Position numbers and translations under genes: made by a program. This document shows positions 22,683 to 36,424 of a stretch of 64,000 nucleotides of DNA, one piece after another. The stretch's first letter is position 1, and every line of letters starts with the position of its first letter. Below the pieces are notes generated by a model, which searched no databases, was not told the DNA's origin, and worked only from the letters and a program-made list of their open reading frames with translations. Source of the DNA: Stenopsyche tienmushanensis (lineage: Eukaryota > Arthropoda > Insecta > Trichoptera > Stenopsychidae); contig WACJ01000257.1 of NCBI GenBank assembly GCA_008973525.1, positions 124,001 through 188,000 of the forward strand. The letters run 5' to 3'.

Positions 22683-25600
22683 CTATCATTTATTTTGATC
22701 AATGCAGCATTATTTATCGGGGGGGGGGGGGAAATGTTTTATATCAAAACTCGATTAATTTAAAAATAATATTTAGTAGATGAGAAAATGTTGTATCTAC
22801 TGAAGGAGATCTACTGACATTGTATCGTTAATACATTTTTTGTTTGAATTTAACTCTTTCATTTAAAAAACGACATACTTAACTGGACGATCTATTACAT
22901 ACAAATTCTAAAGTAAATGGAAAATATTCATTTGTGTTGCTTCTTTAGACAAAAATATAAACACTTATTGGTTAAATGTGGTGGTTTTTTTTTCAACCAT
23001 TAATGCACTATACTTAAATTAGCACTAAAAAAGAAATGTTATAAACATTCTCATAAAAATCGTGCGGAATACCAAAATCGCCAGAAATGTTACGAATTAT
23101 GTGTATCATTCGCTGTGTGTTATTAATATTGCGCGGTATCAATTATTTTATATACCGTTTCTCCAAGATTTGGATTTAAACAAGGAACTATATAATAAAT
23201 CCAAGATCTGTCTCACCATATGGACCTCTTATTTAAATGGACTAAATTTGTTGTAATTGTTCAATCTTCATAATCACTCGAAAATATTATCGAAAGCATA
23301 TAATTCAAACCTGACAAACACGAACCTTTAATTTATATTAATCGTTTTTATCACTTAAGTGTACCTCTATTTTGTTAAAGCACTTCAAAGACTTAAATAA
23401 TGTTGCTCATGTATCAAGTCAAAGCAAATCTCCCTACTAATTAGTCTGTTTTAAATTTTATTAATTAGAACAATATTTTATTTTATCATGTGTTGAACAG
23501 ATCATTAGCGAGTTACAATTTTATTAATGTGCTTGTATGTCAGGCGGGTAATTTTCATTCACGACAATAACTACAAACTCCCATTATGGTGCAAAGAGAA
23601 GCAGAACATTTATTGTGAGAAATTATATTGTGGCACACGATGTGTTGGATGGAAGGAAATAGACACCTTTTGTCTCATAGTCACAGACATACTACTTAGC
23701 GCATTTTCCCCTCATTTTCTCTATTCTTCTTTTTTTCCACACTCTGCCACAAAAACCCTTTCATTTTGTTTGAGCAAGTTTTCTGTAACAACATTTGACG
23801 AATCTGTGGTTGATGGGTAAAATCGAATAAACCATAGCCAAATAATCAGGTTGATATTATTACAATGCTCCATATATTCATATTTTAAACCATTGTGATT
23901 ATACCAAAAATGCTTTGTTCTAGTCTCAGATTAAAAATTAATTGCGAAACAATAACATCCTTTAATGAAATATCCCTATCGCGAAATGCCTTTAGGCGTA
24001 GAATAACAGCCATTAATAATAATTTGGAAAGTGACTTTGAAGGAAAACAATAGATACAAATTCCAATCCTATTCCATTTAATCTACCTACAATACTGATT
24101 TACCACAGCCTAAATGATTTGCCTCTCCAATTTTTTGATAAACTATGCATTATACGAAGCATGGTTGTTTTTTTTTTTGTTAGCTATAAATTTGATGTAG
24201 AAAAGCTTGTGACGATATTTGTATTTCAAATATATCGAATAGAAACGTTTGCAACTTTCCGATATAACATACCCGTATGTTTGATTTCGCCCGAATTCGC
24301 TCGATTTGGGCCTTCAACTTCAAATATCCAGGGAAACTGCTATTCATTTCGGGATACCATTATTGCACTTTGCGATCCTATACAGGATCATTCTATTTAA
24401 GTTCAGATGTTTGAACTCGCAACATATAACTGAATTGGGATTGCTTATCATATATTATTCAACCACACTATCACATCTAGATTGTATTGCGATTATCCAT
24501 TGTATTATTAAGTTAAAGCACAATTCTCTGTGTGACTTCATCACAGCATAATATGAGTAATATATTAACATATGACGTGGTTTTTCATCGATTTTATACG
24601 TACAATGGAATGAATTTGGTAAATTTTGACCTGGCGGTGATCTATTCAATGCTTTGTAGATTGTTAGCTATTGGAATTTTTGTTATGAAAAATGATATGC
24701 GACCAAATTCAGACGATTGATGAATTCCATTCGAAATATCTACAACTAACGTATGACATTTGCAAATGGCGTTTATTCGTAGATGGATAGTCGGAATCAC
24801 GGAATCAGAGCAATGCTGAATTTACATGTCGCAGAAGCACAAACACCTGTAACGAGCGACACTTCATTGATGTGTATCCTCGTTGATAATTTCCAATCAA
24901 CAGATTACGTGGCGCCAATCAGGAGCTTTGAACTGTGACAAATTGGTAAATTCCAGAGGCGCTCTCGTTAAGCCGAGCGCCTCGCCTTTGGGTAATATGG
25001 CGTAATAATACAGAGATATTCGAGCTTTTCCACTCTGTCGGGCGTCATGTGTTGCGAAGGTTTTGTTCGAGGCTGTAAGCTCTCCGTGAAAGCCTCGCAG
25101 ACGAATGTGCTCGAATCTAACGCCGTGAGTAATGAATCGCTGAAAATTTTCAAAGAAATTCCAACAAAAACAATCTCCTCTCAAAACGATCCTTTTTATG
25201 ACTAGCAGCGAACAATGGCAACACAACTTGTTTGTAGGCTGATACGAACGTAAATAATGCGAGAAAATATTCGCTCTTTTAACCAAAAAGGAAACATTGA
25301 AAATATTCAATGGATCGCTAAAGAAAATTTTAAAAAATCAAGTCTTCATACGACAAAATAATCCAGATATCCGTTGATGATTTTTCCTTGAGATATACCC
25401 GCATCGATCGATTTGTTAAAGGGGATGCTTTTAGACGACCTATCCAACGTTAGACATTGGGAACAATTTCATTGAATCGGTATCAGTATGTGATCATTCG
25501 GAAAACTCTATATATGTTGGTACATTCTCGATTGACGGATGTTACGGAGCTAAAACATCTTTTTCGTTCCAATTCAACGCTTTTCATTCAGAAGCAAGAA

Positions 25601-26834
25601 ACATCTAACTTTATTTCAAGGATTTTCATCTTAATAATACTTTATCCCATCATCTAGCACTGATAGTATCCTTTTGTCGTTTGAATCTTAATTTAGGATT
25701 TATTTAAGTAATGGTAGTATTGTGTGTTTTTGTGATTTTCAAATACATCATTTTAAAATGTTTAGGTAGTTCCTTAAGTTTTTTCCCATCTTGTATTTTA
25801 ATTTTCAATTCCGTGGATGGTTACGAAAATTGGTGACAAAGCAACTAATACATTAGTCAAGCGACGACTAATTTCGACAGGTTCGAAATCTAATATTAAA
25901 TTGTGTTTGTTTACATTATTTAAAAAAAGCTCACTCCATAATTAGATAATCGCTTCTTCCATATCAAACATTTTGTGTAGAATATTCAGATTTGCATATT
26001 AATCAACATAATGATTCCGACATAATTATGTGAGGTTGATTAGCGTTCCATGCAAAAATCAGCCTTGAATTGTACGTTCAGCTTGAACGTTACACGAATC
26101 CAGATTTTAATTTAACGTTAGCACGAAACACGCAGCCGCTAGTTTTTTTACGTGAATTTATTTGGGAAGGCTTATTTTTACTCGTAAAATACAATCCCCA
26201 TGGCGAGAATATTTTAAATTGCTTTTTCGAAAAGTTAACAATTTTTAAATGTTAATTTCGTATTAACACGTTAACTTTGGTCAATTTATAATTAGAACTT
26301 TTAAGGCTCAGCCATGTATTGTAATATTTGTTAAAAATGCTTTAAATATGTATTAAGTCAGTTGAATTATTATTTTTTTTTAAGTTGAATTTCATTTTGA
26401 ACATCGATTCTAATACAATCGTCCTTCTATGCGATGCTTCAATAGAACGGTTTCGATTTTACAGTCATTGGAGGATGTTAACAAAAAACACACTATAATC
26501 TGGATAGAAGACCATGAACATGAACAGAAGCATTATAAAATAAAAATCAATAAAAAATTACAAATGCCTAAAAATTATCGATGAAGGTTCATCTGAAGAT
26601 TTACGATCATTACAATGGATAGTTTGAAAATTCTGCCAATAAATAAATTAAAGTTTAGAAAATTATCCTTTAACCGAAAGTAGTATGAAATCCAAGTGAC
26701 TATTACAACAGAACTTCAATAATAAATATATATTGATTTATACGCTAAACGTGGACAATCGATGCCGAGATTTTGATAATTGCTTTGAATATTTTATAAT
26801 ATAATTATGCCCAAAACATGTCCCAACAAGGTTC
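22683..26834. other. Long non-coding stretch
   Basis: A run of 13 G lies at 22719-22731. The rest is AT-rich apart from a GC-richer patch at about 24890-25160. That patch lies within the longest open frame of the window (137 codons, minus strand, 24897-25310). I recognise no domain in it, and its translation is rich in aromatic residues without a clear start context. I do not call a gene. Confidence 0.4.
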
Positions 26835-27065
26835 ATAACTCTTTCATATAGCTCTCAATCTTCCATGAGGGTGGCATTTGTCCGATCTACGAATAAAAAT
26901 AAGAATGGAACTTGATTCATTTAAGTTCTACGAGTACCTTTCATATTAACTTATTAAGTTTCTTCAGGTATTCTTCAATGCAAAGGGATACTTTTGATGT
27001 ATCAATGCACTGCCATTGTAATTTGCTCCATCTCTCTTGATAATCAATAAATCCTTTCTATCTAT
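26835..27065 (+). repeat. Dispersed repeat family, copy 2 (first copy at 5.5 kb)
   Basis: Same orientation as 5475-5757. Shared blocks include CCATGAGGGTGGCAT, TCTACGAATAA, AAGTTCTACGAGTACCTTTC and CTTCAATGCAAAGGGATACT. The block between the second and third is shorter here. Function and class are unknown. Confidence 0.6.
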
Positions 27066-29091
27066 ATGATTTTGTCTGAATTACGAACATTGTATAATAC
27101 TGATTTATATTACACGATGTAATGTAAATCCGATGTGAGAATGAGTGTACTTAGATGATTTATACATATATAATTAGGACATATGAAAACTAAGTTTGAT
27201 TCAAACATTACTCTTGTGTAGTAAGCATTTCAGCGCTTCTATCTTGTAATGTAAACTTCTAATTTTCCTGTGTACTAACATCACTTGAAGACGATAGTGC
27301 TTTTCAACTATTAAGTAAGTTCTTTGTTCGAATGCTTTTCTGTGTGTATATGTGCGCTTGTAAAATGGATAAAGAAGTATTAAATCAAACCGTTTCCTCA
27401 AAGGGAAAACCATTGTTCACTTAGCACATAGTTTCGTCCATTTTCTGCTGATACCTCCAAAGGAAGAAATCGTCCGTAATCCGTTTGTCAGAAGGACCAG
27501 CCTAACTTTCCGTACAAGGAAAATCCAATTGAAAATAATCGCCCCCGAGGGACCCAAAGCTGGGACCGCAGGCCCTAGGACCGCCGGTGGACGATCACTC
27601 GCAGCTAGAAAACCTTAAGCTTTACATGTGCTCCAACTGAGTACGAAGCTTTCGATTTGTAAAGTTCAATAAGCGAAAGCACGAAATCGATTGTGCTTAG
27701 TCATAAATAGCATCAGAGGGGTCCACAACAATTTATAAAAATAAATGAATTCAATGGCTGTGAAGGAAATGGATTTCAGAAACTTTCATTGTAAGAGTAT
27801 GAAAATTTATTGCACGATAGTCCACAAAAGAGTCCATCACCTTTGACCGTCACCACAACAACGTCACTCACTTCCGTTTCTGGATCGTCAATATATTGAC
27901 CACCAAGGCATTTGATAAAGATACCAAAACCGTAACCTTCTATTACATGATTTGCCACAATACTCTTCATCATAAATCCTTTACGCAGCATCATATTAAA
28001 TTAAATATTGTTATTGAATTTTATTAATAAAAATTAAAATGTATTTAAAAATTAATTTATCTAACTCAATAACTCTGATCTATACTTGGGTTTAATTATC
28101 TTAATTTATTAATTATGAATTATTACAGAAACCGGGAAGTGAAAAATTATCCTATTATTTCAAGCTCGTAAAAGAAATTCCATTCTGTTTTCTTGCGTTA
28201 TTTCATAAAATGAGGTGTAGCATTGTTGACAGTATACTATTGCTGTGATTGTCAAACCAGGTTCAAGTAACACAAAATAAATTATTCTGGTTATATTCCA
28301 CCATACATATAGAATGACTTTTTTCTGTCCCTACTTATCCCTAAAAAAAGTCCTTGTTTTTTTCCATTTATACTTTTTGTTTGACAATTCTAGGGGAACC
28401 CAAATTCCTCGATTTTTTAGGAGAATCTAACTCTGCTAATAATGTCGAACCACAGTCACCTAATCTAAAAGACATTCCTGTTTTCCCATCACTTCTAATA
28501 TTTTGATTATTCGTCCTTGTTTTATGCTGTGATATTAATGTGTACACATGTATCACAAGAACAATTTTAGATCAGGCTAAAAGGAACTCAGGAAACCTAA
28601 AGGCGTAAATGATCACATATTTTAATGTGATTTAAGTGATTTTTCGACATTTATTTAACACATATTCTTGAATCAGAGGAGACAACTTGGGGAAGGACTT
28701 GTAGTCATATTTGAATATGTGACCACAGTTGAGCCAAGCTGAAAATGAAACGACCTTGAAGTAGCACCAAACTTTCATCTGAATACATTTTGAATACAAA
28801 CGGCAAGTCTCTAAACAAAGCCAATTTGTATAAGGCTCGGCTCGCCCTCTCTCAGGAATATTTCAGAACTTAACAGGATATTTTGCCTGCATTCCTAATA
28901 AGACTCCTAAGTGCCTTAACCTCTCGAAAATTATGAAGGCAAACAGAGCCGACCTCGAATATGACCCTGTTTCAAATTGAAGACAATCTTACGTCAACCC
29001 CGAAGCAAAATATGGCTCCACGAGTTCCGTATCCAGGGTAAGCAGTCATTTGCAAGTAAATGGGTCCCCTCTAATCCCGGTTATTCCACAG
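27066..29091. other. Non-coding stretch with unassigned short frames
   Basis: A GC-rich patch lies at about 27540-27600. Two minus-strand frames, 27776-27994 (72 codons, contains DDPETEVSDVVVVTVKGDG) and 28368-28556 (62 codons), have a more protein-like composition than the background. I recognise neither. Confidence 0.35.
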
Positions 29092-29121
29092 ATTTACGCC
29101 ACATTTTTCATACCCGGACAG
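29092..29121 (+). other. Candidate 30-nt micro-exon between splice-like signals
   Basis: A pyrimidine-rich stretch ending TTATTCCACAG precedes 29092. The 30 bases are open in frame (IYATFFIPGQ) and are followed at once by GTGAGT, a strong donor. The length is a multiple of three. No neighbouring exon or protein family supports it, so this is only a candidate; such pairs occur by chance in 64 kb. Confidence 0.15.
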
Positions 29122-32059
29122 GTGAGTTAAATTTCGGTGTGACTTTGGGTACCGAAAGCTGATTTAAATAAATAAATGCATAAATACATATTATAAGATG
29201 GAATATTTCGAAAGTGGTTTAGCGTCAACGAACAGGGTGGCCACGAGAGGGCATTTTAGTTTACAATAAACCCGTTGTCAACACTACAATAACTAAGGGC
29301 AGTATAGAATACAAACGTCTACTTATTTATTAAAATACTTAGTACACGCGCCAAACAACTATAAAGAGGACAACCTAAATTATCAGCAGTATGTATGAAA
29401 ACACTGCACAATCAAAACAAGTTGGTTAAATAAATATTCAATTTCACGAATGTTTATGATCATTTGATAAATAGCTATAATAAAAATTCCTAATTAAGCT
29501 TCCTAGATATCGCTAAGATTATTTTTATACTCTAATTGAGCTAAAGAGATGATTAGCAACCAGTTCAAAAATACTTATCCAAAAAGTATTGTTTATCAAA
29601 ATCTTTAATCATATGCAGTTTTCAAGTAATATTCACAGTGAAAGTGAAATTACAGGAGAATGGTTTTCATAGATGTTACTATCAAATGACCTACCATTTT
29701 GAATACCTATTTGCTGTGATAATCTCTACAAAATTAAATACTTCATAATTTATTAAAAAATCAAATACACAGAGATTTTTTATCATAAAAAGGTTTTTTT
29801 TTTTTTTTTGGAAAGAGCAAAAAGATTACTAGTGTCTGCGACCAGTGATCAATCTTTTGAAACTTTCTAATAGCTTTTATAATCCTCATTGAATCATTGA
29901 TAAATCATTCAGTTTGTTTGTATTCTCTGTATTTATTTTCCAGTTCAAATTGATCTTTCATGAAATTTGAAGTCCGATCCTTTGTGATAGATAATACGAT
30001 GGCTATGCACATCCATAAAATTTGTCAAATAACATATAATAAACGAAGTTAGTAAAGCTGTACTTAATTCTTCAGAAATAAATAATTCAAAGCGCTGAAC
30101 TTATGCATCCAGGCTTCCAAACGCATTAAGCTCAATATGCATATTCGTTTCAGATTGCTTATATATCATTTCAAAACGCTATTTATCCATTTTGAAATAC
30201 GTAAATTATATCACCACAGTGATATTTCGGTTGCTATTATAAGCACTCTAGTTTGATAATTATCTCATGCACGCTTGTAGTTCTAATATATTAATTTTAT
30301 ACATTGCTCATCAAATAATTTTTTGCATGGATGCTTCATTATATGATATTCAATTTGAATTCGAATTATGAAACATTCAATGCGAAGGGAATGTTTGAAG
30401 CATCCCCTGTTTTATGCGAGTTCAAAAATCTCACCATCACTGACGGAATTGCTCTCGAGTTGTCAAATATTTTATGTTTTGTTCATCCCTCAACATGGAC
30501 GTCGCTGGTGTAACACAATTAAAAGTCATTCAAAGTTTGAGAGCCATCGCTTTAGATTACGAAGAGGAGAGGTGGTGAGTGAAACGTTTCATTTCCAAGA
30601 TGGGACTTTTTATCGTAATCTTCAATTTGAATTTAGACCGGTTTCAATTAAAAGTTTTTAAGCTGTCCCAATTTGTACGAAACACAAAAGGCAGATTTCG
30701 TTTTGTAAATTCCATTGTATTTGATACGAAACCGGAATAGAATCCGAAAATTTATCCGGGAACCGTTTCCCAGATATACAGGCCTAATCAAAACTTTTAT
30801 TTTAAACGAAAATACCGATCCTTTCTTGGATCGTTTTAAGAAATATTCAACGTTTATGAGATTCTTCCGGCTTTATTTTTTACAAACGGAAAGAAATTGT
30901 ATTTGAAAAATAAAATGTCCATTTTTATGAAACAACCTGTACGGAAAATGGTTTTGTAAAGCACACACCTCAAGAGTGAGTGTTGCTTCTCGCTATTTGT
31001 CCAATATTTCATTCGTTGCGGAACAACTACAAGATATTACGTCCATAAGCGCGGATGAAACTTTCGCTCGTATAAACGTGTAGAGGATAAACTGAAGCCT
31101 TAAATCCACAATAGATGGTCAACATCCTTTCCACAATGATTGCATATTTTGATATCGTCTCACATCTAGTTTCGGAAGCAATGTATCTTAGCGAGCTTCT
31201 GCCAAAATATTGGCTTTCCTGATGAGCAAGCAATACAGTATCAACAAAAAGGTCCAATAAATTAATCCATATATTACCGAGTTCTTAATATAAATGAGTT
31301 GTATTCAAAATATTTTTTTATAGACGAAAATATTTTCAAACATTTTTTTTTAATAAAATCAAGAAATTTGAATCTGCCAAATATACATATAGATATTAAA
31401 GTTTGGGAAAACTCAATAACAGAACTATGTTAATAATGTGTGATTTTGCAAAATATAACTGAAAAACACGGATAATCCAAATCATCAAAGTTCTACTTGG
31501 TTTTGATTATAATATCATATTTACAATACAAATTTTTATTTCGTAACTTTAATACTAATTATTTTTTAAGTAAAACGCTCATAGTTAACCTGCATGGTAG
31601 GATGATCGCGTATTTGCGAGCGAATTCCAACGTACAAGAGTGCTCTTTCTGAATCACTGGAATTCGAATTATTCGAATTATATATTATAAATTATTCAAA
31701 TTAGGTTGGATTTAAATTTATATTCAATGTAAATTTCCATTGAAAAGTAAATTCGTGATATTGGCCAGTCGGGCATGCTCTAATTCAAGGCATTCAACGT
31801 AGGCCGAAGATAAAAAACAGTGTTAGATATATGGGAAAGTTTTCATAATATAACTCAAATAAGATAACATCCCTTTAATTCTATTTGCTATTGGCTTTCG
31901 AGCGAGTAACTATTTACTCAACTCACATATAAGATAACCGTTACAATACTGACACTAGAGAAAATCGTTGCGTTATGGGGCGGGCGTAAAAATGGATGAG
32001 AAAATCGTAAATAAGAGAAAATTTAGTAGAGACCAGGAAAAAAACCGGCAGGGAGTTTT
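29122..32059. other. Long non-coding stretch
   Basis: AT-rich with a poly-T run at about 29792-29807. Several 60-97-codon frames overlap between 30331 and 31257, none recognisable. Confidence 0.42.
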
Positions 32060-32300
32060 ATAAGCAGGTTAGATTTACCGACTCCGTTGGCCGGAACTTC
32101 CGTTTCCGATTCGCTAATTAAATTTCACTGTTCAAGTTCGGAAACGGAGCTTTCGTGCTAAGTGGTCATCATTGGCTTTTATTTCTTGCGAAAGCCTCCT
32201 TTCTGGGGGCGTCGAAACCTTTTGAGTGATGGCACGTACAACGCGAAAATACGCACACAAACTCCTGCGGCCCGCGTGTTATTTTAACAGGGTAGCCAAC
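32060..32300. other. GC-richer patch with an inverted repeat
   Basis: This patch contains CCGTTTCCGA (32100-32109) and its exact reverse complement TCGGAAACGG (32138-32147), separated by 28 bases including a TAATTAAATT core. A homeodomain-type core between palindrome arms would fit a regulatory element, but this is speculation. No ORF of note. Confidence 0.3.
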
Positions 32301-32669
32301 TGCTCATGATTTAATTACACGCTAAAATTTGGGTGATACTTATTTATTCCCGAATTGACCTTTTGCCGCGAATTTCTACCATTGACAATAATTAGCACGC
32401 TTATCACGATCGGCCTAAAAACCATCAAGGAGAGGTTGAATATTAAACACATTTTTTATAAGAAAAAATAGATGTATAAATAAGACTATGCAGTTACGGA
32501 GCTACCATCTTCTGTATATTGAGGACAAAAATAACGTAAAGGACTTATCATATTAATAAAAAATTATAACGTTAATTAAAACAGTATATTTACAATTTTA
32601 TATTGCCTATTTGAATTTAATGAAGTCCTACAATGGAAGTTCAAAGTTAATTTACAATTCCAAATCTAT

Positions 32670-32759
32670 GTCATCCAATCGAGAGGTCATGGACATGTAC
32701 GCCGAAGTATCAATTACCAGCTCAACAGACGGAAATGGCGCTATGCGTTGTCAATGACT
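32670..32759 (+). pseudogene. Short coding relic, copy 1 (DMYxExSI peptide)
   Basis: The frame from 32670 reads MSSNREVMDMYAEVSITSST, then DGNG and a stop at about 32757. The segment at about 40186-40262 encodes SNREALDMYDETSIVSHT. The two share SNRE, DMY, E, SI, S and T in register, and most nucleotide differences keep the reading. This suggests both descend from one coding sequence, perhaps of a mobile element. I cannot name the protein. Confidence 0.35.
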
Positions 32760-32840
32760 AGAGCTCTTTTATAAGGATGTGGGAGCCATGTATGTATGTA
32801 ATGCCAAGATTTAGTAAATAATCAATTGGAGATGAAAGTA

Positions 32841-33777
32841 GTCCGGATAACGAAAATCCGGATAATGGAAAATAATCATAATTAATAGGGAAAGTATGAA
32901 TAATTTTTATTTGTCTAGATTCAAATATTAAATATTTTTTTCATTAAAAAAATCAATTATCGATTTTGTCTTTAGGCTAGCTCTTATTTTAGAAGCTACC
33001 AAATGGCGAATACTCTACTATATATAAGTTGTCCTGAATCGCACTTTTCTTGGTTCTAAAGCCATTTCATGATGACATCTAAACACTGAAAAGTATGTAG
33101 GATCAATATCTCCTCCCTCGCAAATCTCTTCTTCGTCTTTTCGATCTTGTTCTTCTGAGGCAGATATTTCTTCATTCAAAATTTGGAATTCAGGATCATT
33201 ATCATCGCAGTTTATAGCGCACAAGCAATGGCAGTCTGTATCAGCCTACTGTATTTGCACACACCATTAAAGTGACACGTTCTTTACTAATTTTGTGCCC
33301 TAGTAAAGTATTTTCACGTCTTGATGCTAAAGATTTTTTGCGTAGTTTTTTCCAATCTCATCAGCATTTTATATAAATTCTTCGTCGAATCCTTCCTTCT
33401 CCACAAAGAGTTTCAATGTTTCAATGAATGTATTTGCTGAAGGTATGTCAGCAGAAAGCTATTCCCCATGAATTTTAAGTTCCCTGATACCATATCGCCC
33501 TTTGAAATTTTCAAACCAGCTCGAACTTGCTTTGAAGGTGGAAACTCCATTTAATTTCATATCGAAAAATATTGCTTTTTCACACAATAATGGACGTGGT
33601 TATTCTTTTTTTCATAACCTTTAGCTCTAAGCTTCCATCTTCTAATATTAAACAATTAGTAAACTTATCAATATGCAATAATGAGCAAAAATCAGCATAT
33701 ATTTTTTATTTTACTTTGAACAATCTGGATAATCAAAAATCCGTATAATCGAGGTTTAGATAATGGAGGTTCTACTG
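32841..33777 (-). mobile_element. Tigger/jerky-type element, copy A, internally deleted
   Basis: Ends are inverted copies of a GTCCGGATAA...ATCCGGATAA type repeat; the right end, read inward, begins CAGTAGAACCTCCATTATCT, typical of Tigger/pogo. The minus strand encodes a Tc5/CENP-B-type DNA-binding segment (PLLCEKAIFFDMKLNG, TFKASSSWFENFKGRYGIRE, about 33600-33480). Then come a SADIPSANTF-like stretch and the start of the DDE domain, KSLASRRENTLLGHKISKER followed by VTLMVCAN (about 33330-33260). The reading then jumps to an acidic C-terminus (NDPEFQILNEEISASEEQ, 33224-33018), so the catalytic middle is deleted. Stops interrupt the frame. The 68-codon frame at 33018-33224 is this C-terminus, not a separate gene. 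Confidence 0.82.
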
Positions 33778-35069
33778 TGCTACGGAAATCGACCTTTGCA
33801 ACAACATTTTATTATCATTTTATTATGAGACATGGTTCAAGAAACACATATATTACATTAACATTAAGAATTTAGGGTTTTAAATTATTATTTTTGCTTT
33901 GAATTATTTTTCGCTATTGTTACTAACAAATAATGAAAGGCAACAATCCATAAAGAATATTTTCATGATTACATCTTTTTACACCATTAATTTTACCGAA
34001 AAGAATGCAATTGTTCTTAATGGGTACTGAAATTAGCAAAAAAATATCATATAATATTATATAAACTTGCTTAGATACTTTCACTTATAATAATACAAAT
34101 AATAAAATATCAATACTTAAATTTTCTAGTCAATTAACTATATTATTTTAATTTTGTTTATAATTTGTATAATACTTCTGGAATAATGAATAATCAAGTT
34201 ATTGTTATACTTACATCCTATATGTTTGACCAGTATTTTGAATTAATCTTGTAGAAATATTTTGATAAATTAAATATTTAAACACTTTCAACTTAATCCG
34301 TAAATCAAAATCTCTTTGGAACCATGTATATTTTCATCTCACTGTTTATTATATAAATAAAATGTTTCTACTCAAAATTCAAATATTACATGATGTGGTT
34401 TTTAATGGCAATTTTTCGAATTCCCAGTGATGAATCTCAAATATTACATGGGAATGAATACATATGGCCCTTAAATAATTAATATGAGTCGCGTATAATA
34501 AAGGGATTAAATAGTAGACATATTTCTTTTAAAAATATAAAAATAAAATGACCAATTTTTCAATGATATTTTTCCTAAACTTCACTTGGAACTCAAATTT
34601 CAAGTTTATTTAATTTACCTATAAGATTAAGATACTCTTGAATTGCCATCTATCGATAATCAGGCTGAATGAACATTTTATCGATTGGTTGTTAAGTTAA
34701 GGTTAAGTGTTAAAGTCAAATTTGAAAAGCTAAAAAATACATATTAATATCACATTCTTATCCTAATATGTTGCTCCAAATTCATTTTTTGGCAAGAGAT
34801 GATTTTTATTACATCACTCAGCTTTGAGACTCTCGGAAAGTGATCAAATGAAAAGCTATAAGAATATGAATGAAAGTGAATGTTAAACCTTTTAAGTTAT
34901 AGGCGCCGTATCCATTATCAGATGTAGACGATCTCTTTATGAAATTTTCTAGGGAAAGGAATTTTTATGTGGTGGTTTTTCATCACCTTTCATATGTGGT
35001 TAAGTTAAGATAGGGTTATTTTAGTAAGATTTTTATATATAAAAGATTTATAAATTAATAGCGTACGCA
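33778..35069. other. Non-coding stretch
   Basis: Very AT-rich, no repeat or ORF recognised. Confidence 0.45.
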
Positions 35070-35187
35070 TTTCAAATATCCCAAATTTGTTGGCTCTTTG
35101 ATATTTTTTTCAAAATCTGGATTTAAATCCGAACCTTTATAAAAATATTCCATTACCTAGACCTTTATACCTCAATACTTGATCCGT
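35070..35187 (-). mobile_element. tRNA-derived SINE, partial copy
   Basis: The minus strand shows a decayed head (AAGTATTGAGGTATAAAGGT), the B-box-like GGTTCGGATTTAAATCCAGA and the following CCAACAAATTTGGGATATTT. The body beyond that is missing or diverged. Confidence 0.5.
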
Positions 35188-36424
35188 TAAAATATTTTTC
35201 TTCCTGATGTATTTTTTAATAATAATCTCCAATAGATCATCATTAAATTCACCTGAAATTACACTGCAATCATACTTTACACATATTTTTATAATTTTGA
35301 AGATCACTAGATAAAAATCTAAATGAACGTATATTATTATCAAAAGCTTTCATAAATACAAGTATGTAATAAGTATTTAAATATCTTGGAAATATTGTAA
35401 TGAATATTCTGAATAATAATTGATATAATCGAAAACAAGACCAGCTTCAAAAAGAGCTTCAAGGAAACGATTAAAATAAATTGTATCCGTAAGCACAGGA
35501 TATAGTGCCGTAATAAAAAACGAGGGATTTAATTTTAAGGCCGGTTTAGAGCCTTTTTTGTTCGCGACTTAAAACAAAACCGTGCACACGCTCCCGGAAC
35601 AAAGTATAATGTTAAAAAAGGGGGATGATTGCGAATAAAAATATGTTTAAATATCAATGTTCGAGGCTTTATTTCGATTTTACTTAAATAAAATGCGAAT
35701 CAAAAGGTTGGATTCTTCAGATTGTAGGGGTCCAAGGTGAGATCGAATCATTGATTTATAAAGCTTTTATACCCCCAAGCTCAAGCTTTGAATATATATC
35801 CACCCCTCTGAGCTGTATAATTGTTTCTCGCTCGTAATTTATTGCAGTTTTCGCAAAATCGCACTTTTGTAATTTTCCGCGATTCGTGACTTTCAACAAA
35901 TTCGATCAAAAATGAGCATGCGTTCGTCTTGCAAAAAAATTCATCGTATCCAAATTTACACGGCGAAAAATAAATCTCGGATATATGAAGTAAATTTTTA
36001 ATGAACTTTTCATATGGAAATATTGCGCCATCAAATATTCCAAAAAGAGCCCTTCCAATCCGCAGCTTTGACGGATTCAACTAAAAGCCTTCTACATCAC
36101 GCAAATGCGATTTCGCCTTATTTATTAAAACGCGGAATATGTGCATGGTACATTTATAAATCCTACATATTCACGAGTTTGCATCGCTTTCACGAGTTTA
36201 AAGTGTGAAATATTTTATTTCAAAACGATTGTATGTCAGCGTGTCCGTACAAGCAAAAACTAACCACATTTCCGAGAATTTCTGGCACACCCGTTACGTG
36301 TATCATATGTGAAATGAGTCGTGAATAATTCCGCGGTTGTATTTTTTGTTGTTCATATTGGTGTACCTGTTTCTATCGGTACCGTGTGATTTAGATGCCA
36401 TTTTTTATCGTGGAAAAGGGTCAC
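35188..36424. other. Non-coding stretch
   Basis: Overlapping frames on both strands at 35781-36208 are not recognisable. Otherwise AT-rich. Confidence 0.4.

Noticed and set aside
22719..22731. Run of 13 G as a G-quadruplex or regulatory site
   Set aside because: A single homopolymer run with no other G tracts; equally likely a sequencing or assembly artefact.
24897..25310. Longest open frame in the window (137 codons, minus strand) as a gene
   Set aside because: No recognisable domain, composition driven by a GC-richer patch, a second overlapping frame open on the same strand, and no splice or promoter context.
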